Of a DNA stretch of 13,898 bases, positions 1 through 7,313 are shown piece after piece. A program made the translations under genes and the position numbers. The stretch covers positions 1-13,898 of the forward strand of contig JAFGIT010000355.1 in NCBI GenBank assembly GCA_016929465.1, given 5' to 3'. The DNA comes from Candidatus Coatesiibacteriota bacterium. Lineage in GTDB: Bacteria; B130-G9. The notes below the pieces were generated by a model that saw only the letters and a program-made list of their open reading frames with translations, searched no databases and was not told the origin of the DNA. Every line of letters begins with the position of its first letter. The stretch's first letter is position 1.

Positions 1-350
1 CTCAATCGCAGATGTGCAGGAAGGAAACCAGGACCGTCGACCGGATCGAAAACATAGTCCCCAAGCCTGATCAGGCGCTTGCTGGAAAGGTCCTCAACGG
101 ATACGCCAGAGGCGACGAGATCCTCGACAAGGTCCGGTCGAGCGCTGATGAGAACGAATGCCCCGTAGTCGATCGCTATCAACGAATCGTCGTCAATCAG
201 GTCCGGAAGAAGGCCATCATGATCTCTCATAACGAGACAATCCACGGATTGCGCCTCCTCGGCGAGAATAGCCGGCGGAGAGATGATTGCAGCTATCAGG
301 ACTACTGTGACAAAAAGGGCGTGCGACAAATTGGCGTACTTGGCCTTCAT
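1..350 (-). CDS. secreted protein of unknown function, N-terminal part (gene runs off the left edge)
   Basis: An open frame starts at ATG 350 and reads to position 1 with no stop, so about 116 residues are visible and the C-terminus is missing. The start is well supported: GGAGG lies at 359-363, 8 bases upstream. Residues 1-30 look like a Sec signal peptide, with K2 and K4, a hydrophobic core at about 11-29 (ALFVTVVLIAAII) and a likely cut after ILA at residue 30. The mature part starts acidic (EEAQ) and then has short alternating hydrophobic and charged segments, such as SLIAIDYGAFVLISA and a DLVEDLVASGVSVEDL stretch. This resembles the small alpha/beta lead-in regions seen before the catalytic domain of some secreted peptidases, but no catalytic motif is visible and I do not recognise the family. 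It has its own probable promoter at 445-473, so it is likely a separate transcription unit from the flagellar operon. The reading frame and secretion are fairly secure; the function is unknown. Confidence 0.8.
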   Translation of the reverse strand, partial: MKAKYANLSHALFVTVVLIAAIISPPAILAEEAQSVDCLVMRDHDGLLPDLIDDDSLIAIDYGAFVLISARPDLVEDLVASGVSVEDLSSKRLIRLGDYVFDPVDGPGFLPAHLRL

Positions 351-444
351 AAACGTATCCTCCGTCTGTAAGGGCCTTAATGGGCACAGGCTGGTACCCA
401 TCCAAAGACACAGCAAAATACCAAAACGCCGAGCGGTGATAATG

Positions 445-473
445 ATATTATCTTGGATGGAATCTTGTGTAAA
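445..473 (-). promoter_or_regulatory. sigma70-type promoter for the secreted protein gene
   Basis: On the minus strand a -35 box TTTACA (473-468) is followed by a 17-base spacer and a -10 box TAATAT (450-445). An A-rich run (minus-strand AAAAAA, about 480-486) sits just upstream of the -35 box like an UP element. Transcription would start near 438, giving a leader of about 88 bases before the ATG at 350. This rests on matching the consensus by eye. The -10 box matches 4 of 6 bases; an overlapping GATAAT matches 5 of 6 but leaves a 15-base spacer. Confidence 0.5.
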
Positions 474-499
474 GCTGGATTTTTTATGCCGATCTAAGG

Positions 500-520
500 C
501 TCCGAGACGAGGCATCGGAG
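500..520. repeat. 6-bp inverted repeat between dinG and the promoter
   Basis: CTCCGA (500-505) and TCGGAG (515-520) can pair across a 9-base loop. No T-run follows on either strand, so it is not a typical intrinsic terminator. It lies about 27 bases upstream of the -35 box of the 445-473 promoter and could be a protein-binding site, a weak Rho-type stop for the upstream operon, or chance. The rest of the 351-586 gap holds nothing else that I can support. Confidence 0.25.
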
Positions 521-586
521 GAGCTCCACTCTCGCCGACAGGCAGGCTGGAATCGGTACAGCGCAATGGTCCCCGGGAAGACTCGG

Positions 587-2509
587 TCAGCTCTTACCGG
601 GTGAATTTCCGAAAAGGGAATCGAGAGCCTCAATGTCGTGAGTTATCGGACAAGGAGGAAGGCTCTCGAGAAATTTCCGCCCATAGGACTTCTTCAGAAT
701 TCTCGAGTCGAGGATCGAAAGGACGCCACGGTCGGTCTTGGTCCTAATCAGCCGGCCGAATCCCTGTTTCAGGGCGATGATCGCCTGTGGGACCTGGTAG
801 TCATAGAACGGATTCCCGCCATCGGCCCTTATCTGCTCGATGCGAGCTTCGACTATGGGGTCGCTCGGGACCGCAAAAGGCAACTTATCCACTATCACGC
901 AGCTCAGTGCCTCTCCCTGGACGTCAACGCCCTGCCAGAAGCTAGCGGTCGCGAACAGAACCGAATGCACGTCTTCCTTGAAGCACTTGAGCAATGCGCT
1001 GTTTGGCATCTCGCCCTGAACGAGGCAGCGATGCTTGATTTTGTCCTTAACGTACTCGTAGAGCGACTCCATATTTAGCCGGCTCGTTGACAGCACGAAG
1101 GCCCTGCCCTGGCTCTTCTCGATGATCTTCACTATCTCCGCTGCGGCCATTTTGATGAACAGGGGATCATCAGGCTGGGGCAGGTGTTGAGGGATGTAGA
1201 GCAGCGCCTGGCTTCTGTAGTCAAAGCTGGGCTTGAGCATCAATTCCAGTGGCTCTTCCGCACCGAGGCGTCCGCGAATATACCCGAACGCCCCTTCCGA
1301 AGACAGTGTCGCCGACGTCAGTATCACGGTCGGCACCTCCGCGAATACATGACGGGCCAGCGTCTCTGAGAGACAGATAGGAGTGGCTTTCAGCTGGACG
1401 TGCCCTTCCTTCGCCTCAGCCCAATGCACCATCTTGGCGTCATCTAGCTCGCAGACTGACTTTATGGAGAGAGCCAGCTCTGAGCAGTGTTGAGCAAGCG
1501 GCTTCAAGACATCGACTCCCTCCACACCCGAGAGAGTCTCTGCGAGGTCAGACAAGGCTTCACAGACCTTATCTCTGGCTTCGAGTGTGGTCATGTCGAA
1601 CATGTCCTCTCTAAGCTTGAAGGTTCCATCCCGCCCGACTGAGAAGTTCACGAAGAAAGCCCTTGTCGCCTTCTGGACTCGCCCTATTATCGAGGGCAAA
1701 CCCTCAATCTTGACGTCCTCCAGAGAGAGCTGTTTATTGATGCTGTTCACGAGGTCGATCAGGTGTCCAGGCCCCACGGAAATGCCGAGGAACTGCGAGG
1801 CCACCTGCTCGATATCGTGCGCTTCATCGAAGACCACGACTTTCCTTGCCGGCAGCATGGACAAATCGAGTGCTATCAGAAGCGCGAGATTCGCAAAGAA
1901 CAGGTGATGATTGACCACGGTTACATCGGCCTTATCCGCAGCCTCGCGTGCCCTAGCGAGAAAGCACTCCTTTACATACTCGCACTTTTGCCCTACACAG
2001 AGGTCCCTTTGAGAGCAGATGTCTCCCCAGAAGACCAGTTTCTCGGGCAGGCTCTTGAGCTCCGTTCTATCTCCGGTAACGGTCCGCTCGGCCCAATCCT
2101 GAATCTGGCGGAAGAAACCGATCTCGTTGGGAAATACGAAAAGCGGCTGTCTCTCGAACTCCTTGAGTCTTCTCAAACACAAGTAATTTCCTCTCCCCTT
2201 GAGGCAGGCTGATGTGAAGGAGGTCCCCGATGCCTTCCTGAGCAGGGGCAGGTCTTTATTTAGGAGCTGATCCTGCAGCGTTTTCGTCTTTGTGGAGACT
2301 ATCGCCTTTTTGCCGCTGGCGATAACGGGTATCAGATAGGCGAGGCTCTTCCCTATCCCGGTCCCGGCCTCTACAATCAGATGGCGCTCGGTCTTTATTG
2401 CCTCCCAAACCAGCCTCGCCATACGGGCCTGGTCCGCACGCTTCTCGAAGTTGGGGATTATCCTGTCTAAGGGGCCTCCATCGCCGAATATGGAGGCTAC
2501 ATCAGCCAC
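587..2509 (-). CDS. dinG: DinG/Rad3-family ATP-dependent DNA helicase with iron-sulfur cluster
   Basis: Superfamily 2 helicase of the XPD/Rad3/DinG group, which unwinds DNA 5' to 3' and acts in repair and in clearing R-loops or stalled forks (family knowledge). Counting from the GTG at 2509 (640 residues), the motifs are Walker A AGTGIGKS (about 48-55), DEAH box (228-231) and motif VI QGFGRLIR (about 582-589). Four cysteines suited to a 4Fe-4S cluster are C111 in KGRGNYLC and C171, C176, C182 in a CVGQKCEYVKEC block. SATL (about 399-402) and the FWQGVD segment (about 524-529) are also typical. The length fits bacterial DinG without an exonuclease domain. Start choice: GTG 2509 has GAGG (2516-2519) 6 bases upstream, whereas GTG 2515 directly abuts that site. 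The gene follows fliN by 30 bases or fewer and is probably the last gene of the flagellar transcript. A YoaA-like name is equally possible. Confidence 0.93.
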   Translation of the reverse strand: MADVASIFGDGGPLDRIIPNFEKRADQARMARLVWEAIKTERHLIVEAGTGIGKSLAYLIPVIASGKKAIVSTKTKTLQDQLLNKDLPLLRKASGTSFTSACLKGRGNYLCLRRLKEFERQPLFVFPNEIGFFRQIQDWAERTVTGDRTELKSLPEKLVFWGDICSQRDLCVGQKCEYVKECFLARAREAADKADVTVVNHHLFFANLALLIALDLSMLPARKVVVFDEAHDIEQVASQFLGISVGPGHLIDLVNSINKQLSLEDVKIEGLPSIIGRVQKATRAFFVNFSVGRDGTFKLREDMFDMTTLEARDKVCEALSDLAETLSGVEGVDVLKPLAQHCSELALSIKSVCELDDAKMVHWAEAKEGHVQLKATPICLSETLARHVFAEVPTVILTSATLSSEGAFGYIRGRLGAEEPLELMLKPSFDYRSQALLYIPQHLPQPDDPLFIKMAAAEIVKIIEKSQGRAFVLSTSRLNMESLYEYVKDKIKHRCLVQGEMPNSALLKCFKEDVHSVLFATASFWQGVDVQGEALSCVIVDKLPFAVPSDPIVEARIEQIRADGGNPFYDYQVPQAIIALKQGFGRLIRTKTDRGVLSILDSRILKKSYGRKFLESLPPCPITHDIEALDSLFGNSPGKS

Positions 2510-2539
2510 ATTCACCCTCGTGAAGCAACAGCGCGGATC

Positions 2540-3526
2540 CTACCCTAGACCCTTGATTCGCTCAGCCTTACTCTTCACTTCGGTGATGCGGATGGCGAAA
2601 TTAGAATCGACTACTACCACTTCTCCCCGCGCAATGACCAAGTCCTCATTCACGACAAGATCGACCGGTGTATCGACGGATTTGTTTAGCTCGATAATCG
2701 AGCCTGCTCCCAGCTGCAGCAATTCCCTGATGTACATCTGCGTTCCGCCGAATCTCACTCGGACTGGCATCTCCATGTCCATAATGGCCTTCATACGGTC
2801 GTCCATCTCGGCCGTAACGGTCGGTGCTGGAGCGGGAGGCGGCGGCCCGGCCGTTGCGGCGTTCTCGGCCTGTGCTTCGGCTATAATATCGTCGAGTGAA
2901 AACTCGGAAGATGCATCCCCCGCCGCTGCTAGTTGCTCCACAGAGGTATCGGAATAGATGAATAAGAAGGCCGCGTCGAATTTCTCTGCAACCGAGACTC
3001 CGAGCTCTGCACAGAAGGAATTCCCATCTGGGACAACATCTGCAAGGTCCTGAGACTCGCGATCGAATAAGGTGAATGGCCCGGTACTCACGGTGCTCCC
3101 CGATGCCTCGGAGAAGCTCAAGTTGACCTTGCCATATATCTGATTGACCAGTTCGAGATACGCATCCAGGGAATCTTCCGAGAGGTCCTCGTCATCGCCG
3201 TCGATGGGTGCGCCGAGAACGACCTCGACGAAGGCCTTGGCAGTCTCCTTCTTAGCCAGGAAGAGGGTATCCCCTTCGATTCCCTTGGTAAAGGATGTGT
3301 GAATGAGACAGGTTGATTCCGCATCTATGGCAGAAACCAATTCGTCCTTTGAAAAGGAGGCCATCTTGGGCGCCGAGACCTTGATCCCCGAATCAAGGAT
3401 GATCCCCAGAGTCTCCTCTAGTATCTCCGGCAGGCCGCCAAATACTCCCGAGATACTGCCCGCCTCTGGTTCAAGCTCTCCTGTCGCCGTGAGCGGCAAC
3501 GTCAGGAAAGCGGCTTCATCCGACAT
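2540..3526 (-). CDS. fliY: flagellar motor switch protein FliN, FliY type, with CheC-like phosphatase domain
   Basis: The C-ring protein is built in two parts. Residues about 30-200 (from the start at 3526) resemble the CheC/CheX/FliY domain. They carry one intact signature of the form D-x3-E-x2-N-x3-G (D121, E125, N128, G132), where E and N are the CheY-P phosphatase residues in that family. The first pseudo-repeat of the site is degenerate, with G41 where Asn would be (E38-x2-G41). After an acidic and Ala/Pro-rich linker (about 205-237, with a PPPPAPAP run) comes a SpoA/FliN domain at about 245-322, containing MPVRVRFGGTQMYIREL and VDTPVDLVVNEDLVIARGEV. The length of 328 is close to FliY (about 380) and far above plain FliN (about 130). 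Start choice: ATG 3526 has GAGGAG 9 bases upstream; the in-frame ATG at 3547 has no Shine-Dalgarno site. It follows fliM, its C-ring partner. Confidence 0.92.
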   Translation of the reverse strand: MSDEAAFLTLPLTATGELEPEAGSISGVFGGLPEILEETLGIILDSGIKVSAPKMASFSKDELVSAIDAESTCLIHTSFTKGIEGDTLFLAKKETAKAFVEVVLGAPIDGDDEDLSEDSLDAYLELVNQIYGKVNLSFSEASGSTVSTGPFTLFDRESQDLADVVPDGNSFCAELGVSVAEKFDAAFLFIYSDTSVEQLAAAGDASSEFSLDDIIAEAQAENAATAGPPPPAPAPTVTAEMDDRMKAIMDMEMPVRVRFGGTQMYIRELLQLGAGSIIELNKSVDTPVDLVVNEDLVIARGEVVVVDSNFAIRITEVKSKAERIKGLG

Positions 3527-3647
3527 ATCGAGCTTCTCCTCTGCCATTCGGAGCCGAAGCGAGGGCGGCAGTCAGCCCGGTTCCGCTCCCTGGGGCCGCA
3601 TCAGTAATCACATAATAGTCGCTGAGATCATTTCGTCGCAGACTCAT
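3516..3647 (-). CDS. possible 43-residue coupled small ORF between fliM and fliN
   Basis: ATG 3647 has GGAGG 5 bases upstream. The frame overlaps the end of fliM by 20 bases, then fills the whole fliM-fliN gap and stops at TGA 3516, 11 bases inside fliN. The peptide has a basic start (MSLRRNDLSDYYV) and a Gly/Ala/Ser/Pro-rich middle, with no recognisable domain or membrane helix. The arrangement would let ribosomes pass from fliM to fliN. It may instead be a plain spacer that happens to be open, since short open frames are common in DNA of this composition. Confidence 0.3.
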   Translation of the reverse strand: MSLRRNDLSDYYVITDAAPGSGTGLTAALASAPNGRGEARYVG

Positions 3648-4683
3648 CTGGCCCTCCGTCGCCTTCACTCTTCTTAGGTTGTGTCGGCGGTATCGGTTGT
3701 TTGCGCTTCTCAATTCGCGAAATTACCTTAACGGCCCTATTTCGGGCGTGTTCTCCTATTGATGCGGAGAATTTCGGCACGCCATTCACCTCAACAGTGA
3801 GAGGAGTATAAGTTCGGTTCTCAAGAATGACAATGTCACCCTCATCCAGGTCAACCAGGTCCCTGATTGCGAGCTTGCTCCTACCCAGGAAAACGGAGAC
3901 TGGCAGAGTGATTTCATTCATGAGCTCATTTATCCAAAACGAAATCTCAGCAGGTCTATTGGAGGCAGAGACAGAATACCAGTCTTGCGTGAACCTGTGG
4001 ATCACCGGCTCCAGCAACCTGGACGGTATGCACAAGTTCATCATGCCGGACATCTCGGCGATCCTGATCTCGAGGGTCACCAGGACAACCGGCTCATTCG
4101 GCGCGGCTATCTGGATGAGTTGTGGGCTGGTCTCGAACTCCACGACTTCTATCTTGATATCGATAGCTTGAGCCCAGGATTCCTGCAGGTCCTTTAGCGC
4201 CTGCTTTATGACGCCGTCTATTATCCTGTATTCGATGTCGCTGATCTCTCTGACCTCGGCTAGCGGCTGCCCGGGACCTCCGAGCAGTTTGTCAATTATC
4301 GGGAAGACGATCGATGGATTGATCTCGAGCGCCGCATTACCCTCCAGCGGCGCCATGCTCAAGACGCTCAGGCAAGTCGGATCAGGAAGAGACATGAGGA
4401 ACTCGAAATAGGTGAATTGGTCAACAGAGACCAGGTTGACGTCGGACATCGACCTGAGATATGCCGAGAATGAAGCAGAGCAGCTGCGCGCGAACCTATC
4501 ATGGATCAGATGCAAGGACCTTATATTGTCCTTCGATAGGCGGTCAGGGCGCTTGAAATCATAGAGCTGCGCCTTGACGTTGCTCGCTCTATCTGCCTTT
4601 GACCGTTCTCCATCATCTCGCGGTTCGTCCGCGACCTGGGTCAGTAGCGCATCAATCTCATCCTGAGACAATAGCCGAGGCAT
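3628..4683 (-). CDS. fliM: flagellar motor switch protein FliM
   Basis: C-ring switch component that binds phosphorylated CheY and passes the direction signal to FliG. The 351-residue length is normal. Residues 5-14 (LSQDEIDALL) are the classic N-terminal CheY-P-binding helix. After an acidic and basic linker, the middle CheC-like domain runs from about 40 to 235, starting YDFKRPDRLSKDNIRSL, with the FliG-contact GGPG motif at 135-138. The C-terminal SpoA domain lies at about 255-325 (LPVSVFLGRSKLAIRDLVDL, VILENRTY), followed by a Lys/Pro-rich tail. ATG 4683 has AAGGGG 9-10 bases upstream. It stands 45 bases after the unnamed membrane protein gene and just before the FliY-type fliN. The intact CheY-binding helix implies a working CheY elsewhere in the genome, as no che gene is in this window. 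Confidence 0.97.
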   Translation of the reverse strand: MPRLLSQDEIDALLTQVADEPRDDGERSKADRASNVKAQLYDFKRPDRLSKDNIRSLHLIHDRFARSCSASFSAYLRSMSDVNLVSVDQFTYFEFLMSLPDPTCLSVLSMAPLEGNAALEINPSIVFPIIDKLLGGPGQPLAEVREISDIEYRIIDGVIKQALKDLQESWAQAIDIKIEVVEFETSPQLIQIAAPNEPVVLVTLEIRIAEMSGMMNLCIPSRLLEPVIHRFTQDWYSVSASNRPAEISFWINELMNEITLPVSVFLGRSKLAIRDLVDLDEGDIVILENRTYTPLTVEVNGVPKFSASIGEHARNRAVKVISRIEKRKQPIPPTQPKKSEGDGGPDESATK

Positions 4684-4728
4684 TGCTCAACATCCCCTTA
4701 CTTGAACGAATACATGCTTTGTGAAAGA

Positions 4729-5145
4729 CTATGCAGGATCGGTCCGCTCCTCGTCAATCGATGATTTCTGGGCTAGATCGGCCTCCGCAGCGAGACGTTT
4801 CTCTTCCTCGGCTGCCTCTCGTTCAGCCTCGAGTTCGGCGTGAAGCCTCATTTTGCGCTCGGCCTCCCTCTGCCGTTTATATGCCGAACTGAAATGCCAA
4901 TTCATTGTGCTGGCCGCCAACCACCCTAGCAAGCCGAATATTAGAAACGAGGTGACCAGGGAGTGTGATGTCTCGAATATGTTCTTGTCGCTTACCATCG
5001 AGACCATGAAGGTGATAATGCTCGCAACTGCCCCCAGGAGCGCGCCCATCTTGCCCTCGGCAATCCTCACCGGCGGCTCGTCCATTATTGCCTCGTCCGC
5101 GGGTCCCGGTGCCGTTCTTATCTCTGTATTCTCACGCACGATCAT
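4729..5145 (-). CDS. two-helix membrane protein with C-terminal coiled coil, inside the flagellar operon
   Basis: I do not recognise this 138-residue protein. It has a short acidic N-terminal part (1-32), two hydrophobic helices at about 33-52 (MGALLGAVASIITFMVSMVS) and 63-82 (LVTSFLIFGLLGWLAASTMN), and a highly charged helix at about 86-127 rich in Arg, Glu, Lys and Ala that should form a coiled coil. By the positive-inside rule the basic start of the last part (YKRQREAERKMR) would face the cytoplasm, putting both ends inside. ATG 5145 overlaps the flhG stop by 14 bases with only a weak GGA upstream, so translation is probably coupled to flhG. Its place between flhG and fliM suggests a flagellar job, such as anchoring a basal-body or polar part, but that is inference from position. 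Other phyla can have sigma factor or chemotaxis genes next to flhG. Confidence 0.82.
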   Translation of the reverse strand: MIVRENTEIRTAPGPADEAIMDEPPVRIAEGKMGALLGAVASIITFMVSMVSDKNIFETSHSLVTSFLIFGLLGWLAASTMNWHFSSAYKRQREAERKMRLHAELEAEREAAEEEKRLAAEADLAQKSSIDEERTDPA

Positions 5146-6073
5146 TCATTCCGTCATTTAACACACGGTTGAAGAAGCCCGATATACCGCCGCTCAATTT
5201 TTCCTCACTGCTGCTCTGGCGATCAATTGCAGCCATCACTTTGCGGATAGCAATACTGAAGACCGAATTCGGGAATTCAATCACGCTGGGCCTGCGCATC
5301 TTGACTGCGTCCTTTAGGCGCTCATCGAGTGGGATTGCGCCAAGATAGACCAGATTCTTCTCGAGAAATCTACTGGCGACGGACTCCAGATTCTTGAACA
5401 CAATAAGGCCCTGTTCCTCAGATTTGACGCAGTTGACCGTGACGTATGTCCTGGCATCAGGACGCTTCGAGACGAGCGTCTTTATGACCGCGTAGGCATC
5501 GAGCACTGCCGTCGGCTCTGGCTCCGCAACGATGATGACTTCGTCCGCAGAATAGAGAATGCCGGCAACACCGCCTGCTATACCTGCAGCGGTATCGATG
5601 ATGAAGAGGTCCACGTGCTCGTCGTAGTTGAGCACATCGGAGAGAAGAGCAGTAACCTGGGACTGGGTCAAATTCGCAAGAGACTGAATACCGGAGCCGG
5701 CGGGTATCAATCTGAGGCCCTTGGGGCCTTCGACGATAATATCTTCTATGGTCGATTGTCCCTCTATGACATCACGGATGTTCTTGTCCGCTGCGAGGCC
5801 CAGCACCACATCGAGGTTGGCCATCCCGAAATCCGCGTCCAACATCATCACGCGCTTGCCCGACATAGCGTAGGACAGGGCGAGATTCGCCGCGATTACA
5901 GTCTTGCCTACGCCGCCTTTTCCGCCCGTTACAGCCAGGACTCTCGCCCCTCTGTGCCTCGAACGGGAGGCGGATTCGAGTTCGGAAAGCTCGTTTGATG
6001 GCGGATGAGGTTCCTCGCCGGCCCTCTTGCGCTCATTCACAAGCTGTCGCAACCTACCAGCCTGGTCGTTCAT
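5132..6073 (-). CDS. flhG: flagellar number regulator FlhG (MinD-like ATPase)
   Basis: FlhG is a ParA/MinD-type ATPase that limits flagellar number and controls FlhF at the membrane. The 313-residue protein starts MNDQAGRLRQL, the DQAxxLRxL helix that activates the FlhF GTPase in this family, joined by a Pro/Ser/Arg linker to the ATPase domain. That domain has the deviant Walker A GGKGGVGKT at 50-58, the switch I segment LDADFGMANLDVVLG at 78-92, and Walker B/switch II DLFIIDTAAGI at 155-165. The last part (about 295-308, ISGFFNRVLNDG) could be the amphipathic membrane-targeting helix typical of MinD and FlhG. Its ATG overlaps the end of flhF (ATGA), and its stop overlaps the next gene, so three products are translationally linked. 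ylxH is an alternative name. Confidence 0.96.
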   Translation of the reverse strand: MNDQAGRLRQLVNERKRAGEEPHPPSNELSELESASRSRHRGARVLAVTGGKGGVGKTVIAANLALSYAMSGKRVMMLDADFGMANLDVVLGLAADKNIRDVIEGQSTIEDIIVEGPKGLRLIPAGSGIQSLANLTQSQVTALLSDVLNYDEHVDLFIIDTAAGIAGGVAGILYSADEVIIVAEPEPTAVLDAYAVIKTLVSKRPDARTYVTVNCVKSEEQGLIVFKNLESVASRFLEKNLVYLGAIPLDERLKDAVKMRRPSVIEFPNSVFSIAIRKVMAAIDRQSSSEEKLSGGISGFFNRVLNDGMNDRA

Positions 6074-7302
6074 TGTCCCTCACTCGCGCGCTCCCCACTA
6101 GCCGCTCTCTTCCGAAAGCTATTCGTCAAAACGAACTCCACAATGCGTCCCGGTTCCGCCAACTCGATGTCGTCGGGCACATTCTGCCCGGTCGTGAGAT
6201 AACTGACGGGCTTTTGCGTCCAGACAACCTCGTTGAAAATGCCTCCGAAACTGTTGCATTCATCGAGCTTGGTGAAGATCACGTAATCGGTCGGTACTCT
6301 CCCGAACTCACGTGTTATCTCCACAAGGTCTCGATTCTTGGATGCGCCGCTCAATAGCAGATGCACCTCGTAATACATATCGTTGCGCCCGCCGACGAAG
6401 TTTAGAAGCTCAGTCATCTTGGTTCTGTCCTTCTGACTGCTCCCACCAGTGTCGATCAGCACCAGGTCCATGTCGCTGAAATCGGCAACGTATTGCCGCA
6501 TCTGCTCGGGTGTATCGGCGACTCTCAGCGGGAGTTCAAGAATATTGGCGTATGTCTTGAGCTGCTCGACCGCACCTATCCTGAAGGTATCAATGGTAAG
6601 AAGACCGACCTTCTTTTTCTTGAGCATCGTGTATTGCGCGGCTATCTTGGCGAGCGTTGTCGTTTTGCCCACTCCGGTTGGGCCGATCACGACGACCGTC
6701 TTAGGCCCTGATTCGAGAAGGGATATCGGCCCGGAGGTCAACATCTGGCGCTTCATGACATCAAAGAGGACCTTCAGAGACTCCTTCTCGTCCACCTTCG
6801 AACTGCCCGAGAGCTCCTTCGCAGTGATCGCTATCAACCTTGCGGCGATTCTCTGGTCGATATCGGCATTCTTGAGCCGGCGAAATAGCGCGCCCAGAAT
6901 CGGCCCGTGTTCCTTGATGCTCTCTTCAGCCCATTGGTCGGTCGCGAACTCGACCAGTTCCTTGATCTCGAGAAGGTCTTGCTGGATGCCCTTGATTTCT
7001 TTCGTAGGCTGCTCTCTCTTTAGCCCGGCCAGTTCTCTCTTGAGACGGTCCACCTGCTCCTGCAGTGACGCCAGTTCCCGCGCTTCACTTCCCTTGTGCG
7101 CGGCAGAGACATCATCGGGAGCGCCCGTGACCTGAACGACATCCGATGCAGCGCTCACTTCAACAAAAGTTTTGAGTTGGCCGTATTTGTCCTTCCTCTT
7201 GATGCGTCTCGTCGAAAGGACGAAAGCATTCGGACCCATGTCATCTCGAATGATCCTCAAGGCCGTGGCCATGTTCTCAGCCTCATATCGCTTAACGCGC
7301 AA
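6070..7302 (-). CDS. flhF: flagellar placement GTPase FlhF (SRP-type)
   Basis: FlhF is the third SRP GTPase, beside Ffh and FtsY, and fixes where flagella are built. Over 410 residues the order is: N-terminal B domain opening LRVKRYEAENMATALRIIRDD; a predicted coiled coil at about 73-118; the helical N domain at about 130-190; and the G domain. The GTPase motifs are G1 GPTGVGKTTT (207-216), DTFRIGAVEQL (238-248), G3 DTGGSSQKD (284-292) and G4 TKLDE (344-348). G3 differs from the DTAGR of Ffh and FtsY; the FlhF family is known to vary here. The start is TTG 7302, with GGGAG 7 bases upstream partly overlapping the flhA end. The gene lies 11 bases after flhA and overlaps flhG by 4 bases. Confidence 0.96.
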   Translation of the reverse strand: MRVKRYEAENMATALRIIRDDMGPNAFVLSTRRIKRKDKYGQLKTFVEVSAASDVVQVTGAPDDVSAAHKGSEARELASLQEQVDRLKRELAGLKREQPTKEIKGIQQDLLEIKELVEFATDQWAEESIKEHGPILGALFRRLKNADIDQRIAARLIAITAKELSGSSKVDEKESLKVLFDVMKRQMLTSGPISLLESGPKTVVVIGPTGVGKTTTLAKIAAQYTMLKKKKVGLLTIDTFRIGAVEQLKTYANILELPLRVADTPEQMRQYVADFSDMDLVLIDTGGSSQKDRTKMTELLNFVGGRNDMYYEVHLLLSGASKNRDLVEITREFGRVPTDYVIFTKLDECNSFGGIFNEVVWTQKPVSYLTTGQNVPDDIELAEPGRIVEFVLTNSFRKRAASGERASEGQ

Positions 7303-7313
7303 ACTACTGCTCC

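Noticed and set aside
481-520. Intrinsic terminator on either strand near the T-run and inverted repeat
   Set aside because: The T-run (481-485) lies on the wrong side of the stem on the plus strand and reads as A on the minus strand.
283-747. Plus-strand open frame of 154 codons across the left gap
   Set aside because: It runs antisense over the end of dinG and the promoter region, has no domain-like composition and has no matching ribosome site.
3527-3547. Upstream ATG start for fliN at 3547
   Set aside because: No Shine-Dalgarno site upstream, while the seven codons it adds contain the GAGGAG that serves ATG 3526.
6449-7135. Long plus-strand open frame antisense to flhF
   Set aside because: Shadow of the flhF codon pattern; Ser/Arg-rich with no recognisable domain, while the minus-strand frame is a clear FlhF.
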